A DNA stretch of 64,000 nt from NCBI GenBank assembly GCA_019359155.1, contig JAHHHV010000086.1, forward strand, positions 1-64,000. The letters run 5' to 3'. This document shows, one piece after another, positions 34,972 to 44,040 of the stretch. Every line of letters starts with the position of its first letter. The first letter of the stretch is position 1. This DNA is from Pegethrix bostrychoides GSE-TBD4-15B (GTDB lineage Bacteria; Cyanobacteriota; Cyanobacteriia; Elainellales; Elainellaceae). Made by a program: the position numbers and the translations under genes. The notes under the pieces are model-generated. The model was not told the origin of the DNA and did not search any database. It saw only the letters and a list, made by a program, of their open reading frames with translations.

Positions 34972-37309
34972 TCTGCCAGTCCAGCAGAGCTTGTAGCAGA
35001 TCGGGCTGCTGCCGAAACGACTGGCCGCAGATCGAGCAGGGCAGCTTCAGGCTCTGAGCCGTCTGAATCAACTGCTGAATGGCGCGCCGCACTGCTGGAT
35101 GACCGGGGTTAAAGGCGGCGGCCATCTGCGGCTGATCGCGATCCACGCCCAGCAAGAGCTGCGTCAGATCGTTCACCCCAATGGCAATGCCCTGCAAGCC
35201 TGCCGCCGCATAGTCAGGTAGCAAAAACAGCACCGAGGGCACTTCCGCCATAATCCAGATCTGAAAGTCAGCTTGCAGCAACCCCGCCTGCTCAACTTGC
35301 GCCCGACAGAAGCTAAATTCTTCCACCGTCCGCACAAAGGGCAGCAGCAATGACAGATTCGCAGAGTCTTGCTGTACCTGCTTTAGCGCCGCCAGCTCAA
35401 TTTGCAGCAGAGCCGGATGGAGCTGCATTCTAAACGCGCCCCGCACCCCCAGCATTGATTGAGGCGATAGGTACGGCGACAGGTGCGGCAACAGATGCAG
35501 CTGATGGGCATCCGCGGCAAACTCCTGCGCCCGCAGATCGAGCGCCCGGTAAAACACAGGCCGAGGTGCAAAAGCCGCCGCAAACTGATTCACCCGCTCA
35601 GCTATTTGCTCTACTAGCTTCGCCGCAGGCTGCTGAAGCCAAACCTCTGGATGCTGCTGGCCAAATAGATCCAGCAGCATCAGCTCCGAGCGCAGCAGCC
35701 CCACGCCCTGCACCGGAGCCGCCGCCGCTTCGGCCAAATGGTCAAGCTGGCTGAGGCTGACCCAGAGCTGCGTCTGCGTCGGATGGGACAAGAGTAAACT
35801 GGCAGGCTGGAGATGGGGCTGTGGTGACCAGTGAGTCGGCAGCTCCACAAACGGCAGACTGCTGCGGTACAGCTCGCCCAAATCACCATCCATTGCCAGC
35901 CAGTCGCCCGTTTTGATCTGCGCTCTGGCCTGCTCCACGCCCACCACTGCTGGAATCCGCAGCTCGCGCGCCAGAATTGCCGCATGGCTGGTCATGCCGC
36001 CCTGCTCCGTCACAAAGCCGCTCACCTGCCGCAGCCGAATAATTTGCTCAGGCGTCAGCGCGGCTGTCACCAGGATTGCCCCTTCCGGCATCCCCTCCAG
36101 CGCCGTCGCCCAGTCTGCTTCGAGGGCAGCTGGATCAATCACCCAGGCCACCGCTACCGCTCTGCCAGGAGCCGCTGCCAGTCCAGACAGCCGAGCTGAG
36201 GACGAGGGGGGCGGGAGAACCTGAGCTAAAGGCTCGCTTGCCTTCAGATGCAGAGCTGCTCCAAGCTGCGGCATCACCTGAGTTAGATGAAAGCCTGCTG
36301 CTTCAGATGTCAGCAGCCAGTCTAACAGCAGCGGCATTTTGAGCTGGCTCTGAGCCTGCTGTGCCAGACTCGCGAGAGTTTGCAGCTGCTCAGATGAAAG
36401 CACTGGCTGACGCTGGCGGGCGGGGTCGAGGTAGCGCAGAGCTAGATAGGCTTGATGTTCAGGGGGCCAAGCCTCACCCGCCAGATTTGCAGCGCCTCTT
36501 ACTAGCGCCGCTGTTGTTGCAACTGGTGCCGCAACTGGTCTCAGCTCATAAACATAGTGCTTCTGGCCGACCGTTTGCGGCTGCCAGCCCTGCTGCAAAT
36601 CACCTTTGTAGCAGTCTGCTTCGCCCAACTCCAGCGTTTGCCCCAGCCCCCAAACCGCCTGCACCTCGATCTGGTTGCCTGCAATTTTCAGCGTCCCTGC
36701 CGCCAGACTCGCCCACAGCGGCTGCACCAGCACCGCCAGCCTAATTTGCGGTAGCTGAATCCCATACTGCTGCCAGTAGAGCAGACTTTTAGCCCGAAAT
36801 AGCTCCGCCCAAGCCTGTTTAAGCCCCTGCGCCAGCGACTCCGCATCGCCGTAGCAAACCTGAGGCTCGAATAAACTTTGCGTTCTAACACTCAGTGCCG
36901 GGTCAAGTCCTGCTGGCAGCGCCAACGAAGCCCGAAATATTACGGCAGGCTGCGACTCTTGATGTGACCATTGAGCCACCGCCTGCTGCAAGTCATTCAG
37001 CAGCGATTCAGGCAGCGAGGTCGCCAAAATCGCTCGCCGAATCTGCTGCGCCAATCCCTGAAGCTGACGCGGCTGGTTGGCATTCACATAGAGCGAGGCA
37101 TCTGGCAAGTCGGCCAAGCGCTGATCCGGCCAGTTGATCCTCAGCAAAAACTTCTGTAACTGCGGTGCCGCAATCACAAATCCCGGCACAACTGGATGCT
37201 GTCGCAGCAGCCCCAGATAAAATGCCTTGTCCCCCACTAGATCGCGCTGTAGCGGCTGATCGAGCCAGCATAGGTTATCCACAAGCATCAGCCCCGACGT
37301 TGGGGGCAT
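34892..37309 (-). CDS. Phosphoenolpyruvate synthase-like protein
   Basis: The 805-residue protein has the PpsA layout. A PPDK-type ATP-grasp N-terminal half is at 15-320, with LVGDKAFYLGLLRQ, VVPGFVI and VWGLGQTLELGEADCYKGD. The swivelling phosphohistidine domain has GGMTSHAAILAREL near residue 435. A PEP-binding TIM barrel follows, with GVGLLRSELMLL, IAIGVNDLTQLLLGVDRD and the catalytic Cys in SICGQ. The ATP-binding half is divergent: the usual RSS-AtaED-like segment reads FRASLALPAG. Pyruvate,water dikinase activity is therefore not certain, and it may be a paralogue with another substrate. Its 3' end overlaps the convergent methyltransferase by 80 bases. Confidence 0.82.
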   Translation of the reverse strand: MPPTSGLMLVDNLCWLDQPLQRDLVGDKAFYLGLLRQHPVVPGFVIAAPQLQKFLLRINWPDQRLADLPDASLYVNANQPRQLQGLAQQIRRAILATSLPESLLNDLQQAVAQWSHQESQPAVIFRASLALPAGLDPALSVRTQSLFEPQVCYGDAESLAQGLKQAWAELFRAKSLLYWQQYGIQLPQIRLAVLVQPLWASLAAGTLKIAGNQIEVQAVWGLGQTLELGEADCYKGDLQQGWQPQTVGQKHYVYELRPVAAPVATTAALVRGAANLAGEAWPPEHQAYLALRYLDPARQRQPVLSSEQLQTLASLAQQAQSQLKMPLLLDWLLTSEAAGFHLTQVMPQLGAALHLKASEPLAQVLPPPSSSARLSGLAAAPGRAVAVAWVIDPAALEADWATALEGMPEGAILVTAALTPEQIIRLRQVSGFVTEQGGMTSHAAILARELRIPAVVGVEQARAQIKTGDWLAMDGDLGELYRSSLPFVELPTHWSPQPHLQPASLLLSHPTQTQLWVSLSQLDHLAEAAAAPVQGVGLLRSELMLLDLFGQQHPEVWLQQPAAKLVEQIAERVNQFAAAFAPRPVFYRALDLRAQEFAADAHQLHLLPHLSPYLSPQSMLGVRGAFRMQLHPALLQIELAALKQVQQDSANLSLLLPFVRTVEEFSFCRAQVEQAGLLQADFQIWIMAEVPSVLFLLPDYAAAGLQGIAIGVNDLTQLLLGVDRDQPQMAAAFNPGHPAVRRAIQQLIQTAQSLKLPCSICGQSFRQQPDLLQALLDWQITAVSVDPAELDWVAAAMRQAQSWQD

Positions 37310-37404
37310 TTGGGGCGAATTTTGGTAGAAATCCAGCTTAAATTAAATCGAAATATCAAATGCTTGCTTCAAAGCGCTTTTCAACCATATCAACTCAAGC
37401 TGCG

Positions 37405-38532
37405 CTAACGCAAACTGATTTGGGCAGGCAGGCGCAGCTCAGCCGGGTAGAGCTGCATCACATCTGAGAGCGGCATCCGCGACTGTGCCCCCAGCGTCAG
37501 CGGCGAGCAATGCCCCCGGTTGAGGTGATCGGCAGCAGCGCAGGCGATCATCGCCGCATTGTCGGTGCAAAACTTCAGCGGCGGAAACAGCACTCGCAGG
37601 CCAATTGGAGCAGCGGCCTGCTGCAAATGCTGACGCAGACCGCTGTTGGCCGCCACGCCGCCGCCCACCACAATCGTGCTGAGGCCAAAGTCTTGGGCGC
37701 AGGCAATGGTGCGTTTGGTCAGGGCCTTGGCAACGGCGGCTTGAAAGCTAGCCGCCAAATCAGCTATCCAATCAGCTGTCGGAGGCGCAGCAGGCCAGCC
37801 AGCGGGCGAATTAACGGGCGAATCAGCGGGCAAATCAGCGGGCAGGCTCTGGGTCAGCCGCAGCACGGCAGTTTTAAGGCCGCTGAAGCTGGAGTCGTAG
37901 GGGTGATAGCCGCCGGATGGCAGTGAGACTTTGCCTTCCGGCAGGGCAAAGGCTTTGGGGTTGCCCGTCTGCGCCAGTCGGTCAATGGCTGGCCCACCGG
38001 GATAGCCCAGCTTCAGCAGCCGCGCCACCTTGTCAAACGCTTCACCTGCCGCATCGTCTCGCGTTTGCCCTAACGTCTCATATTGGCCGCAGTCCCGGAC
38101 GTGGATCAGGCTGGTATGTCCGCCCGACACCAACAGACAGAGAAACGGCGGCTGCAGGTCTGGTTCAGCCAAGTAGGAGGCGTAGATATGGCCTTCTAGG
38201 TGGTGCATTGCCAAAAACGGCTTCTGATGCAGCATGGCCAAAGTTTTGCCAGCCGTCAGCCCTACCAGCAGCGCCCCTACGAGTCCCGGTGCAGCAGTCG
38301 CCGCCACGCCGTCAATTTCCGGCCAGTTTAAGCCTGACTCAGCTAATGCCTGTGCCAGCGCCCAGTTAATGGTTTCAACATGCTGCCGCGAGGCGACCTC
38401 CGGCACAACGCCGCCGTAGGGCTGATGCGCCAGAATTTGTGTAGAAACCACATTGCTGAGCACCTGCCGGTCGCGCAGGATAGCAACAGCAGTTTCATCA
38501 CAGCTTGTTTCGATTGCTAAAACAGTAGACAT
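37405..38532 (-). CDS. tsaD: tRNA threonylcarbamoyladenosine transferase TsaD
   Basis: TsaD transfers the threonylcarbamoyl group to A37 of ANN-decoding tRNAs, working with TsaB and TsaE. The 375-residue protein has the Kae1/Gcp signature: [14 protein letters not shown] at the start, the metal-binding HHLEGHIYA near residue 110, and [10 protein letters not shown] near 135. [13 protein letters not shown] segment, [13 protein letters not shown] near 295 and CTDNAAMIA near 325 follow. A Pro/Ala/Ser insert near residues 229-245 is encoded by a four-copy 12-bp tandem repeat (37801-37848). It does not interrupt any motif. The gene is divergent from psaF, sharing a 172-base spacer with a perfect 16-bp palindrome. 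Confidence 0.97.
   Translation of the reverse strand: MSTVLAIETSCDETAVAILRDRQVLSNVVSTQILAHQPYGGVVPEVASRQHVETINWALAQALAESGLNWPEIDGVAATAAPGLVGALLVGLTAGKTLAMLHQKPFLAMHHLEGHIYASYLAEPDLQPPFLCLLVSGGHTSLIHVRDCGQYETLGQTRDDAAGEAFDKVARLLKLGYPGGPAIDRLAQTGNPKAFALPEGKVSLPSGGYHPYDSSFSGLKTAVLRLTQSLPADLPADSPVNSPAGWPAAPPTADWIADLAASFQAAVAKALTKRTIACAQDFGLSTIVVGGGVAANSGLRQHLQQAAAPIGLRVLFPPLKFCTDNAAMIACAAADHLNRGHCSPLTLGAQSRMPLSDVMQLYPAELRLPAQISLR
37801..37848. repeat. 12-bp in-frame tandem repeat in tsaD, four copies
   Basis: Units of the form AGCGGGCGAATC start at 37801, 37813, 37825 and 37837 with one to three differences. They encode a Leu/Ser-Pro-Ala-type insert in a surface loop of TsaD. Confidence 0.85.
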
Positions 38533-38559
38533 TGATGATCCAATTCAAGCTTCTTGCTT

Positions 38560-38575
38560 AAGTTTACGTAAACTT
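38560..38575. promoter_or_regulatory. Perfect 16-bp palindrome between tsaD and psaF
   Basis: AAGTTTACGTAAACTT reads the same on both strands without a loop. It lies 27 bases upstream of the tsaD start and 130 bases upstream of the psaF start. A dimeric regulator is the natural explanation. It does not match the RpaB HLR1 direct-repeat pattern usual for photosystem I promoters. Confidence 0.5.
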
Positions 38576-38704
38576 CTTTTAAGAGCGTAACTTGAGGTGA
38601 CAGACCTTGAGGGTATGATTGCACTCACAGCCCAAATTTTGAGCCATCTGCTCAGGTTTGGGAAACCTTTCAACGTTTTTTGTAAATCAAGGGAAACAAT
38701 ATCC

Positions 38705-39190
38705 ATGCGAAAATTGTTTGCTCTGGTGCTTGTCCTGTTTCTGTGGATGCCTTTTGCTGCCCCCGCTTCGGCGGATGTCGCGAGCCTGACACCCTGCGGT
38801 CAGTCAAAAGCGTTCCTCCAGCGTGCGGCAAACGCTACGACACCACAGGCGAAAGCCCGGTTTGACAACTATGCCAAGTCTCAAGTACTCTGCGGGCCTG
38901 AAGGACTGCCTCATTTGGTGGTAGATGGTCGGCTCAGCCATGCAGGTGAATTTCTGATTCCCAGCATTCTGTTTCTCTACATTGCCGGATGGATTGGCTG
39001 GGTAGGGCGCGCCTACTTAATCTCAGTCCGCAAAGAGAAAGATGCTGAGATGAAGGAAATCATCATTGATGTGCCCCGTGCCATCAAATACATGCTCTCC
39101 GGCTTTGCTTGGCCGCTGGCAGCACTCAAGGAGCTGACCACGGGCGAACTGACAGTCAAAGAGAGCGATATCACCGTATCGCCCCGCTAG
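38705..39190 (+). CDS. psaF: Photosystem I subunit III (PsaF)
   Basis: PsaF sits on the lumenal side of photosystem I near the plastocyanin/cytochrome c6 docking site. The 161-residue precursor has a signal peptide of 23 residues ending APASA, then mature [14 protein letters not shown] with the two conserved Cys residues (second in [16 protein letters not shown]). One membrane span follows ([19 protein letters not shown]), then a stromal C-terminus. The ATG at 38705 was chosen over the longer open frame from 38597 because it gives a normal signal peptide. psaJ follows after 45 bases in the standard psaFJ operon, closed by a strong terminator. Confidence 0.98.
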   Translation: MRKLFALVLVLFLWMPFAAPASADVASLTPCGQSKAFLQRAANATTPQAKARFDNYAKSQVLCGPEGLPHLVVDGRLSHAGEFLIPSILFLYIAGWIGWVGRAYLISVRKEKDAEMKEIIIDVPRAIKYMLSGFAWPLAALKELTTGELTVKESDITVSPR

Positions 39191-39235
39191 CGCCCGATCA
39201 ATCTGCTGTTTCTTGCGTTTGGAGTTCAAGATTTT

Positions 39236-39364
39236 ATGGATGGACTGCCTCGGTATTTTTCACTAGCTCCAGTGCTGTTGTTCGCGCTGCTGATTTTCAC
39301 AGCCGGACTGCTGATTGAGTTCAATCGGTTCTTCCCCGATTTGCTCTTTCATCCGATGCCATAG
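39236..39364 (+). CDS. psaJ: Photosystem I subunit IX (PsaJ)
   Basis: This 42-residue membrane protein is clearly PsaJ. It has an N-terminal [13 protein letters not shown] segment, one transmembrane helix ([20 protein letters not shown]) and the C-terminal PDLLFHPMP. PsaJ lies beside PsaF at the edge of photosystem I and helps keep PsaF in place. It is read from an ATG at 39236 with GGAG at about 39220. It is cotranscribed with psaF, 45 bases downstream, and followed by the terminator at 39404. Confidence 0.97.
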   Translation: MDGLPRYFSLAPVLLFALLIFTAGLLIEFNRFFPDLLFHPMP

Positions 39365-39403
39365 CTCACAGCTCAGGCGGCTACAGACTAAGAGCGACAG
39401 ACT

Positions 39404-39452
39404 AAAAGCGGATGCTTAAGGCTAGATTTATCTCGTTTCAGCATCCGCTTTT
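39404..39452 (+). terminator. psaFJ terminator
   Basis: AAAAGCGGATGCT at 39404-39416 is perfectly complementary to AGCATCCGCTTTT at 39440-39452 (13 pairs, 23-base loop), and the 3' arm ends in a T run. The A run at the 5' side lets it also serve the convergent msrB gene. Confidence 0.85.
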
Positions 39453-39474
39453 GCTTGAGTATTTTGTTTGAATC

Positions 39475-39987
39475 CTAAGCCTGAGGTGCAGCCTCCCCCG
39501 CCGCAAACTCTAGCGATACGCCGTTCATGCAGTAGCGCTTGCCAGTCGGCGCAGGGCCATCGTCAAATACATGCCCCAAATGTCCGCCGCAGCGGCTGCA
39601 ATGCACCTCAGTACGAGTCATAAACAACGTCCGGTCAACCGTGTAGGCGACAGCGCCTTCAATCGGGCGATAGAAGCTCGGCCAGCCTGTGCGGCTGTCA
39701 AACTTGGTTTCGGAGGTAAACAGCGGTGTACCGCAGGCCGCGCAGCTATAAACGCCTGTCTCATAGTTTTTGTCGAGGGGGCTAGTGCCAGCTCGCTCGG
39801 TGCCATGCTTGCGGAGCACCTGAAACTGCTCAGGCGACAAGACTTCCCGCCATTCTTGCTCGGTTTTGGTGACTTCAAAGTTTTCGTTGGAAACTGCCAT
39901 ATCGCCTAAAGATTCTTGTAGAAGGTCAGAGAATGCAGCGGTGCCTAGGATGACTGTGCCAGCTTCTAAAAACAAACGTCTATTCAT
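39475..39987 (-). CDS. msrB: Peptide-methionine (R)-S-oxide reductase, exported type
   Basis: MsrB repairs the R form of oxidised methionine in proteins. The 170-residue protein has the zinc CxxC pairs (SCAACG and HCSRCGGHLGHVFDDG) and the catalytic Cys153 in GKRYCMNG, with the TGWPSFYRP substrate segment. A 30-residue N-terminal extension (MNRRLFLEAGTVILGTAAF) looks like a twin-arginine-type leader, so the enzyme may work in the periplasm or lumen rather than the cytosol. A second Met at about residue 30 (MAVSNENFEVTKTEQEW) could give a cytosolic form. The gene converges on psaFJ. Confidence 0.95.
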   Translation of the reverse strand: MNRRLFLEAGTVILGTAAFSDLLQESLGDMAVSNENFEVTKTEQEWREVLSPEQFQVLRKHGTERAGTSPLDKNYETGVYSCAACGTPLFTSETKFDSRTGWPSFYRPIEGAVAYTVDRTLFMTRTEVHCSRCGGHLGHVFDDGPAPTGKRYCMNGVSLEFAAGEAAPQA

Positions 39988-40075
39988 AGCAATTCGTCGA
40001 GTGCAAAGTGATCTGACAGCGCTAGTCCTATTTTAGCGCGCCCAGCTTCAAGTAACTTTACAGGACACAACAAGC

Positions 40076-42028
40076 TCACGGGGCTTCAGTTACCTGGCTC
40101 AGCAGCGATGGAGCAGGCTGAAGATGAGTCTCCGGCGGCTGAATAATTGCCAAATCGAACCAGAACGTCGTGCCCACGCCCACTTCGCTGATCAAATGCA
40201 CCTGGCTCTGATGCTTTTCGACGATGTTACGGACAATTGATAGCCCCAGCCCAGTCCCCTCCAGCGTATGCACCCGGTTCTCGACCCGAAAAAACCGATC
40301 GAAAATGGCTTGCTGGTCTTCTGGATCAATGCCGATACCCGTATCGGCCACTTCTACGCGGACGCAGGACGAAACGGGATCTGAGTCGATACGATAGGCG
40401 CGAATCGCTACCTTGCCGCCCGCAGGCGTAAACTTGAGGCCATTGCCCAGCAGATTCGACAGCACTTGCACCAGCAGATCGTAGTTGCCCCGCACGGGCG
40501 GCAGATCTGGCTCAATTTCTTGGCACAGCTCAATGCCCTTGTCGCGGGCGTTGAGCTGATGGGTGCGGAGCGTCTGCTCAACGGGCTGAATAATTTCAAC
40601 CGCATCAAACGAGTAGCGCTTGTTTGACTCTAGCTTTGAGAGATCGAGCACGTCGTTCACCAAGCGAGTGAGGCGATCCGTTTCGCGGTTGGCAGTTTCC
40701 AAAAACTCGTGCTTTTGCGGTTCGCTGAGGTCTTCGCCGTATTCTTGCAGTGTCTCAATAAACGACTTGATGTTAAATAGCGGCGTTCGCAGCTCATGCG
40801 AGACATTGCTAATGAAATTGCTTTTGGCCTCGTTCAGCTCCACCTCACGGGTGATGTCCTGCACCGTAATCGCGATGCCTTTGATACCCTCGCGGTACTG
40901 GTCGAGCACGGTCGTCAGCAGGATACGCACCGTATGTCCGGGCGGCTCTGGAATCGTAATCCGAAATTCAGCGGCATCTCGCAGCTCCGGCGGGGTTTCA
41001 GACTGGCATGACAGCTCGCTCAAAGGCTGTCTCAGCACGAGCTGTACGGCTTCGGGCAAGGTTTCCAGCGCATTTTGCCCCGTAATTGAGCCATCCCAGC
41101 CAAAAATCCGCTGCGCGGTTGGGTTGGCCAGAATGACCCGCAGGTTCGTATCCAGCAGCACGGCTCCATCGGCAATCGTCGAAACCAGCGTTTCTAGTTT
41201 GGCTTTTTCGGCGGTTAGCTCTTCGATATTCTGCTCGTCGTAGCGCTCCAGCCGCTCAGCCATTTCGTTAAAGTTGAGAATCAATTCACCCAGCTCGCCG
41301 CCCAAGGGCAGATCAATCCGCTGCCGAAAGTTGCCCGCCGCGATGTTTTTGACCCCCAGCAGCAGCTCTTTGATGGGCTTGGTGATCATCAGCGCGTTAA
41401 ACACCGCCCCCAAAATCACCATTGCCCAAATCGAAATAAATACGGCAATTGTCACGTCGCGGGTCAGGTGAGAGGAAGTCACCACCGTCGGGTTGGGGTT
41501 GATGCCAATCGCCAGCACGCCCAGATATTTGCCGTCCTGGTTGAGCGGCACAAATACGTCTGTGACTTCGCCATCGGGCGTGAGATGCTGGCGCACCATC
41601 GGCGCATCTGACTGCGGCGAGTAGTTGTCAGGTAGCTGCATCCGCCGCCGGATCGTCAGCGAATTCTGCACCTCGGCCTTAGAGAAGGGAATCCCCAAAA
41701 AGATACTGCCCTCTTCATCGGCGTAGAGCATATACCGGATGCTGGAGGTGCTGTCGTAGAAGCTATGCGAAAACCGGGCTAGCTCAGTCCGGTCATCAAC
41801 GCTGACCAGTGGCGCTACATTAGCGGCCAGCAATAGCCCCAGATCACGGCCAAAGCGGGTGTCGTTGAGGCGCACATCTTGCTGAATTGTGTTGACGGCC
41901 CAGAACGTGAGGCCGCTCATAATTAGCGAAACCATCAGTGTCGCGGCGGCCATGAGCCGCGTTTGCAACGTAAACTCAGCCCACCAGCGGGCAATAATTT
42001 CGCGAATTGTGATCAGGAAAGAGGGCAA
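40076..42028 (-). CDS. nblS: Sensor histidine kinase NblS/Hik33
   Basis: NblS (Hik33/DspA) senses light, cold and nutrient stress and acts on RpaB to control photosystem and phycobilisome genes. The 650-residue protein has a transmembrane segment at 26-48, an extracytoplasmic sensor region to about 190, and a second span at about 195-217. HAMP (ITKPIKELLLGVKNIAAGNF), a PAS domain (about 285-400), HisKA with the His in FISNVSHELRTPLFNIKSF, and a HATPase (LLGNGLKF, ADTGIGI and GTGLGLSIV) follow. Length and order match the family. It lies alone on the minus strand. Its targets include photosystem I genes such as psaF in this window, by family knowledge. Confidence 0.95.
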   Translation of the reverse strand: MPSFLITIREIIARWWAEFTLQTRLMAAATLMVSLIMSGLTFWAVNTIQQDVRLNDTRFGRDLGLLLAANVAPLVSVDDRTELARFSHSFYDSTSSIRYMLYADEEGSIFLGIPFSKAEVQNSLTIRRRMQLPDNYSPQSDAPMVRQHLTPDGEVTDVFVPLNQDGKYLGVLAIGINPNPTVVTSSHLTRDVTIAVFISIWAMVILGAVFNALMITKPIKELLLGVKNIAAGNFRQRIDLPLGGELGELILNFNEMAERLERYDEQNIEELTAEKAKLETLVSTIADGAVLLDTNLRVILANPTAQRIFGWDGSITGQNALETLPEAVQLVLRQPLSELSCQSETPPELRDAAEFRITIPEPPGHTVRILLTTVLDQYREGIKGIAITVQDITREVELNEAKSNFISNVSHELRTPLFNIKSFIETLQEYGEDLSEPQKHEFLETANRETDRLTRLVNDVLDLSKLESNKRYSFDAVEIIQPVEQTLRTHQLNARDKGIELCQEIEPDLPPVRGNYDLLVQVLSNLLGNGLKFTPAGGKVAIRAYRIDSDPVSSCVRVEVADTGIGIDPEDQQAIFDRFFRVENRVHTLEGTGLGLSIVRNIVEKHQSQVHLISEVGVGTTFWFDLAIIQPPETHLQPAPSLLSQVTEAP

Positions 42029-42180
42029 GGCATGACGCTCATAAAACAGCTCTGGCTTCGAGTCAGCGGCAGCGACCCTCAGAGTCGAAGCTAGTAATCA
42101 TTCTATCAAGCCTGCTGCGGGCAGCTACGTCGAGCCTCAAGAGATTGCTTGCAACAAGATGAGACTCTCCTCAGCTCTGC

Positions 42181-42897
42181 TTATACTTCAGCAGGCTCCG
42201 GGTCTGGCTGCATTGGGATGTCGGCTTCAGGCAAGGACGCTGGCCGATCATCGCGATCACTCAAGCTGGGTTCGTACCAGACCTGCCGGTAGATTAGCTC
42301 TAGTTCAGAGCCAACTTCCGAGAAATAGTCCATTTGATGCGATTGCAGCGTCACCATGACCCGATAGACCAGCAGCGCCATAATCGCCACGATCATCCCG
42401 GCTGCCGTGGTAATCAGCGCCTCGCCAATTCCACCTGCGGCCTGGGTGGCCTGCTCGGTGGTGCCGCCACCGCCAATGTTGAGGCTGGCAAACGTCCCAA
42501 TCAATCCGGTAACGGTGCCCAACAGCCCCAGAAGCGGCGCAACGGCAACGGTTGTTTCTAGCAGCTTGTCGCCTGTTCGCATCCGAATAAACTCGCGGTC
42601 GCCTGCGGCTTCCATTGCTAACCGAAAGGTTTCGGGAGTGGACTGACGCAGCTTCAGCGGAGCCAGCAAAAACCGACCAATCGGCAGCTCTTGCGCACTC
42701 TCGGCGATATCTCTCGCGTCATCTAGATTGTATCGAGCGGCAGCGAGGACATCATGGACAATTCTGTCTTCCTGGCTCATCAGCTGATACCAGAACCAGG
42801 TGCGTTCAATCGCGCAGGCAATGGTCGCCACCGAAAACCCCAGCACCGGAATCATCACCGGACCACCCTTTAAAACCATCTCAAACAGGTTCGACAT
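42181..42897 (-). CDS. MotA/TolQ/ExbB-type proton channel protein
   Basis: This 238-residue membrane protein uses the proton gradient to drive a partner such as ExbD/TonB. It shows the ExbB layout of three spans: residues 13-33, about 118-142 (TVAVAPLLGLLGTVTGLIGTF) and about 155-178 (GGIGEALITTAAGMIVAIMALLVY). The conserved Pro/Gly and Thr residues of the second and third spans are present. The C-terminal 55 residues are cytoplasmic and acidic. The usual partner exbD is not adjacent: nblS lies downstream and a long spacer upstream. The partner is either elsewhere or the protein works differently. Confidence 0.9.
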   Translation of the reverse strand: MSNLFEMVLKGGPVMIPVLGFSVATIACAIERTWFWYQLMSQEDRIVHDVLAAARYNLDDARDIAESAQELPIGRFLLAPLKLRQSTPETFRLAMEAAGDREFIRMRTGDKLLETTVAVAPLLGLLGTVTGLIGTFASLNIGGGGTTEQATQAAGGIGEALITTAAGMIVAIMALLVYRVMVTLQSHQMDYFSEVGSELELIYRQVWYEPSLSDRDDRPASLPEADIPMQPDPEPAEV

Positions 42898-43201
42898 AGT
42901 TTAGGCCTGTAGCTTTGTACCTATTAGCTATACCTGTTAGCCAATAGCGATTGATCAGATCAAGTATCCAACATGATTCTGCAATTGGATAGCGCCTAGA
43001 ATACCTTTGAGCTCGTTTTTTGCCCGCTGCCGCAAAGAGCCAACCTGAAATTTGGGGGTTGGAGGTTTATTTAAGCCCTGGGTGAAGCTCCTGATAAAAC
43101 TCAGCCACTTAGATAAATTTTGCTACAGGTTTCAGTAATTCTCAGGATTGACCGCAGGTAGACCCGAACAAGGAGATGAGTCCTTTCCTGTTGAAAATTC
43201 C
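42898..43201. other. Divergent spacer between exbB-like and RTX-like genes
   Basis: No gene was seen. The segment TACCTATTAGCTATACCTGTTAGCCAATAGC near 42920-42950 holds imperfect repeats of an ACCTATTAGC unit. A purine-rich GGAG at 43171 may belong to the downstream gene, whose start is uncertain. Confidence 0.4.
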
Positions 43202-44020
43202 ATGGCAGTACAGCTCTCCCTCCGGTTTCAAGTCAATTTTGGCCTCTCGCTCAGGTCATCCGAGGAAATTGATCCGAGTCGCGTCAAGATTCGCTTGGTG
43301 CGGCTATCTAAAGGCCGCCGCCTGCGAAACGTCACCCTTACGGTCGGTGACGATCTGTTTTCAGGCAGTCGCTTCGGCGATGTGATCCGGGGTGGTGCGG
43401 GAGACGATCAGATCTGGGGGCTAAACGGCAATGACGTGATCAATGGCAACCTCGGCGAAGATGCGATCTACGGCGGTCGTCAGAACGATGCCATTGACGG
43501 TGGCTTGGGCGCAGACGAGCTGTATGGCGAATCGGGCAACGATATTTTGGATGGCGGCGCAGATGACGACTTCCTCAGCGGTGGGGAAGGCAAGGACATC
43601 TTGATTGGTGACAGCGGCAACGATTTTCTGTTGGGCGGAACAGGCAGCGACTTGCTGCAAGGCGGTTCTGGTGAGGATATCCTGTCTGGCCAAGGCGGGG
43701 CGGATATCTATCGCTGGACGGCGAGAGACTTTAGCCTGAGCGAAATTGACCAGGTGATTGGGTTTGAAGCCGGAACCGACAGACTCTCGATTCGCGGCTT
43801 TACGTTTGCCCCAGAGCGCATTACGACAGTGGGTAAGGTGACGCAGTTTAATGTCGATGGCGATGCTGCTCCTGACCTTGCAGTCAAGTTTGTCGGTCGC
43901 CCTGTGAGCCTGACCGCCGCCGATTTTGTGGACAGTCAACTGCCCGTTGCTCAGCCACGCTGGTCTGTGAATTTGGCGCTGTCGGCCTCATTTTCGGCCT
44001 CGGTTCATCTGAAGCGTTAG
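43202..44020 (+). CDS. RTX-type calcium-binding repeat protein
   Basis: The 272-residue protein carries about 14 nonapeptide repeats of the GGxGxDxL type over residues 60-180 (for example GGAGDDQIWG, GNDVINGN, GGSGEDILSGQGGADIY). They form calcium-binding beta rolls. Such proteins are usually exported by type I secretion without an N-terminal signal, and none is seen. N-terminal (VQLSLRFQVNFGLSLRSS) and C-terminal (SVNLALSASFSASVHLKR) ends are both alternating hydrophobic and polar, as in beta strands. The start is uncertain: the frame is open from a TTG at 43148, while an ATG at 43202 has no strong ribosome binding site. No secretion genes are nearby. Confidence 0.85.
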   Translation: MAVQLSLRFQVNFGLSLRSSEEIDPSRVKIRLVRLSKGRRLRNVTLTVGDDLFSGSRFGDVIRGGAGDDQIWGLNGNDVINGNLGEDAIYGGRQNDAIDGGLGADELYGESGNDILDGGADDDFLSGGEGKDILIGDSGNDFLLGGTGSDLLQGGSGEDILSGQGGADIYRWTARDFSLSEIDQVIGFEAGTDRLSIRGFTFAPERITTVGKVTQFNVDGDAAPDLAVKFVGRPVSLTAADFVDSQLPVAQPRWSVNLALSASFSASVHLKR

Positions 44021-44040
44021 ACTCAGCACCAGCATTCAGG

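Noticed and set aside
38576-38704. RpaB-type HLR1 site upstream of psaF
   Set aside because: I looked for two TTACA-type octamers two bases apart. Only partial matches such as TTTACGTA were seen, so no site is claimed.
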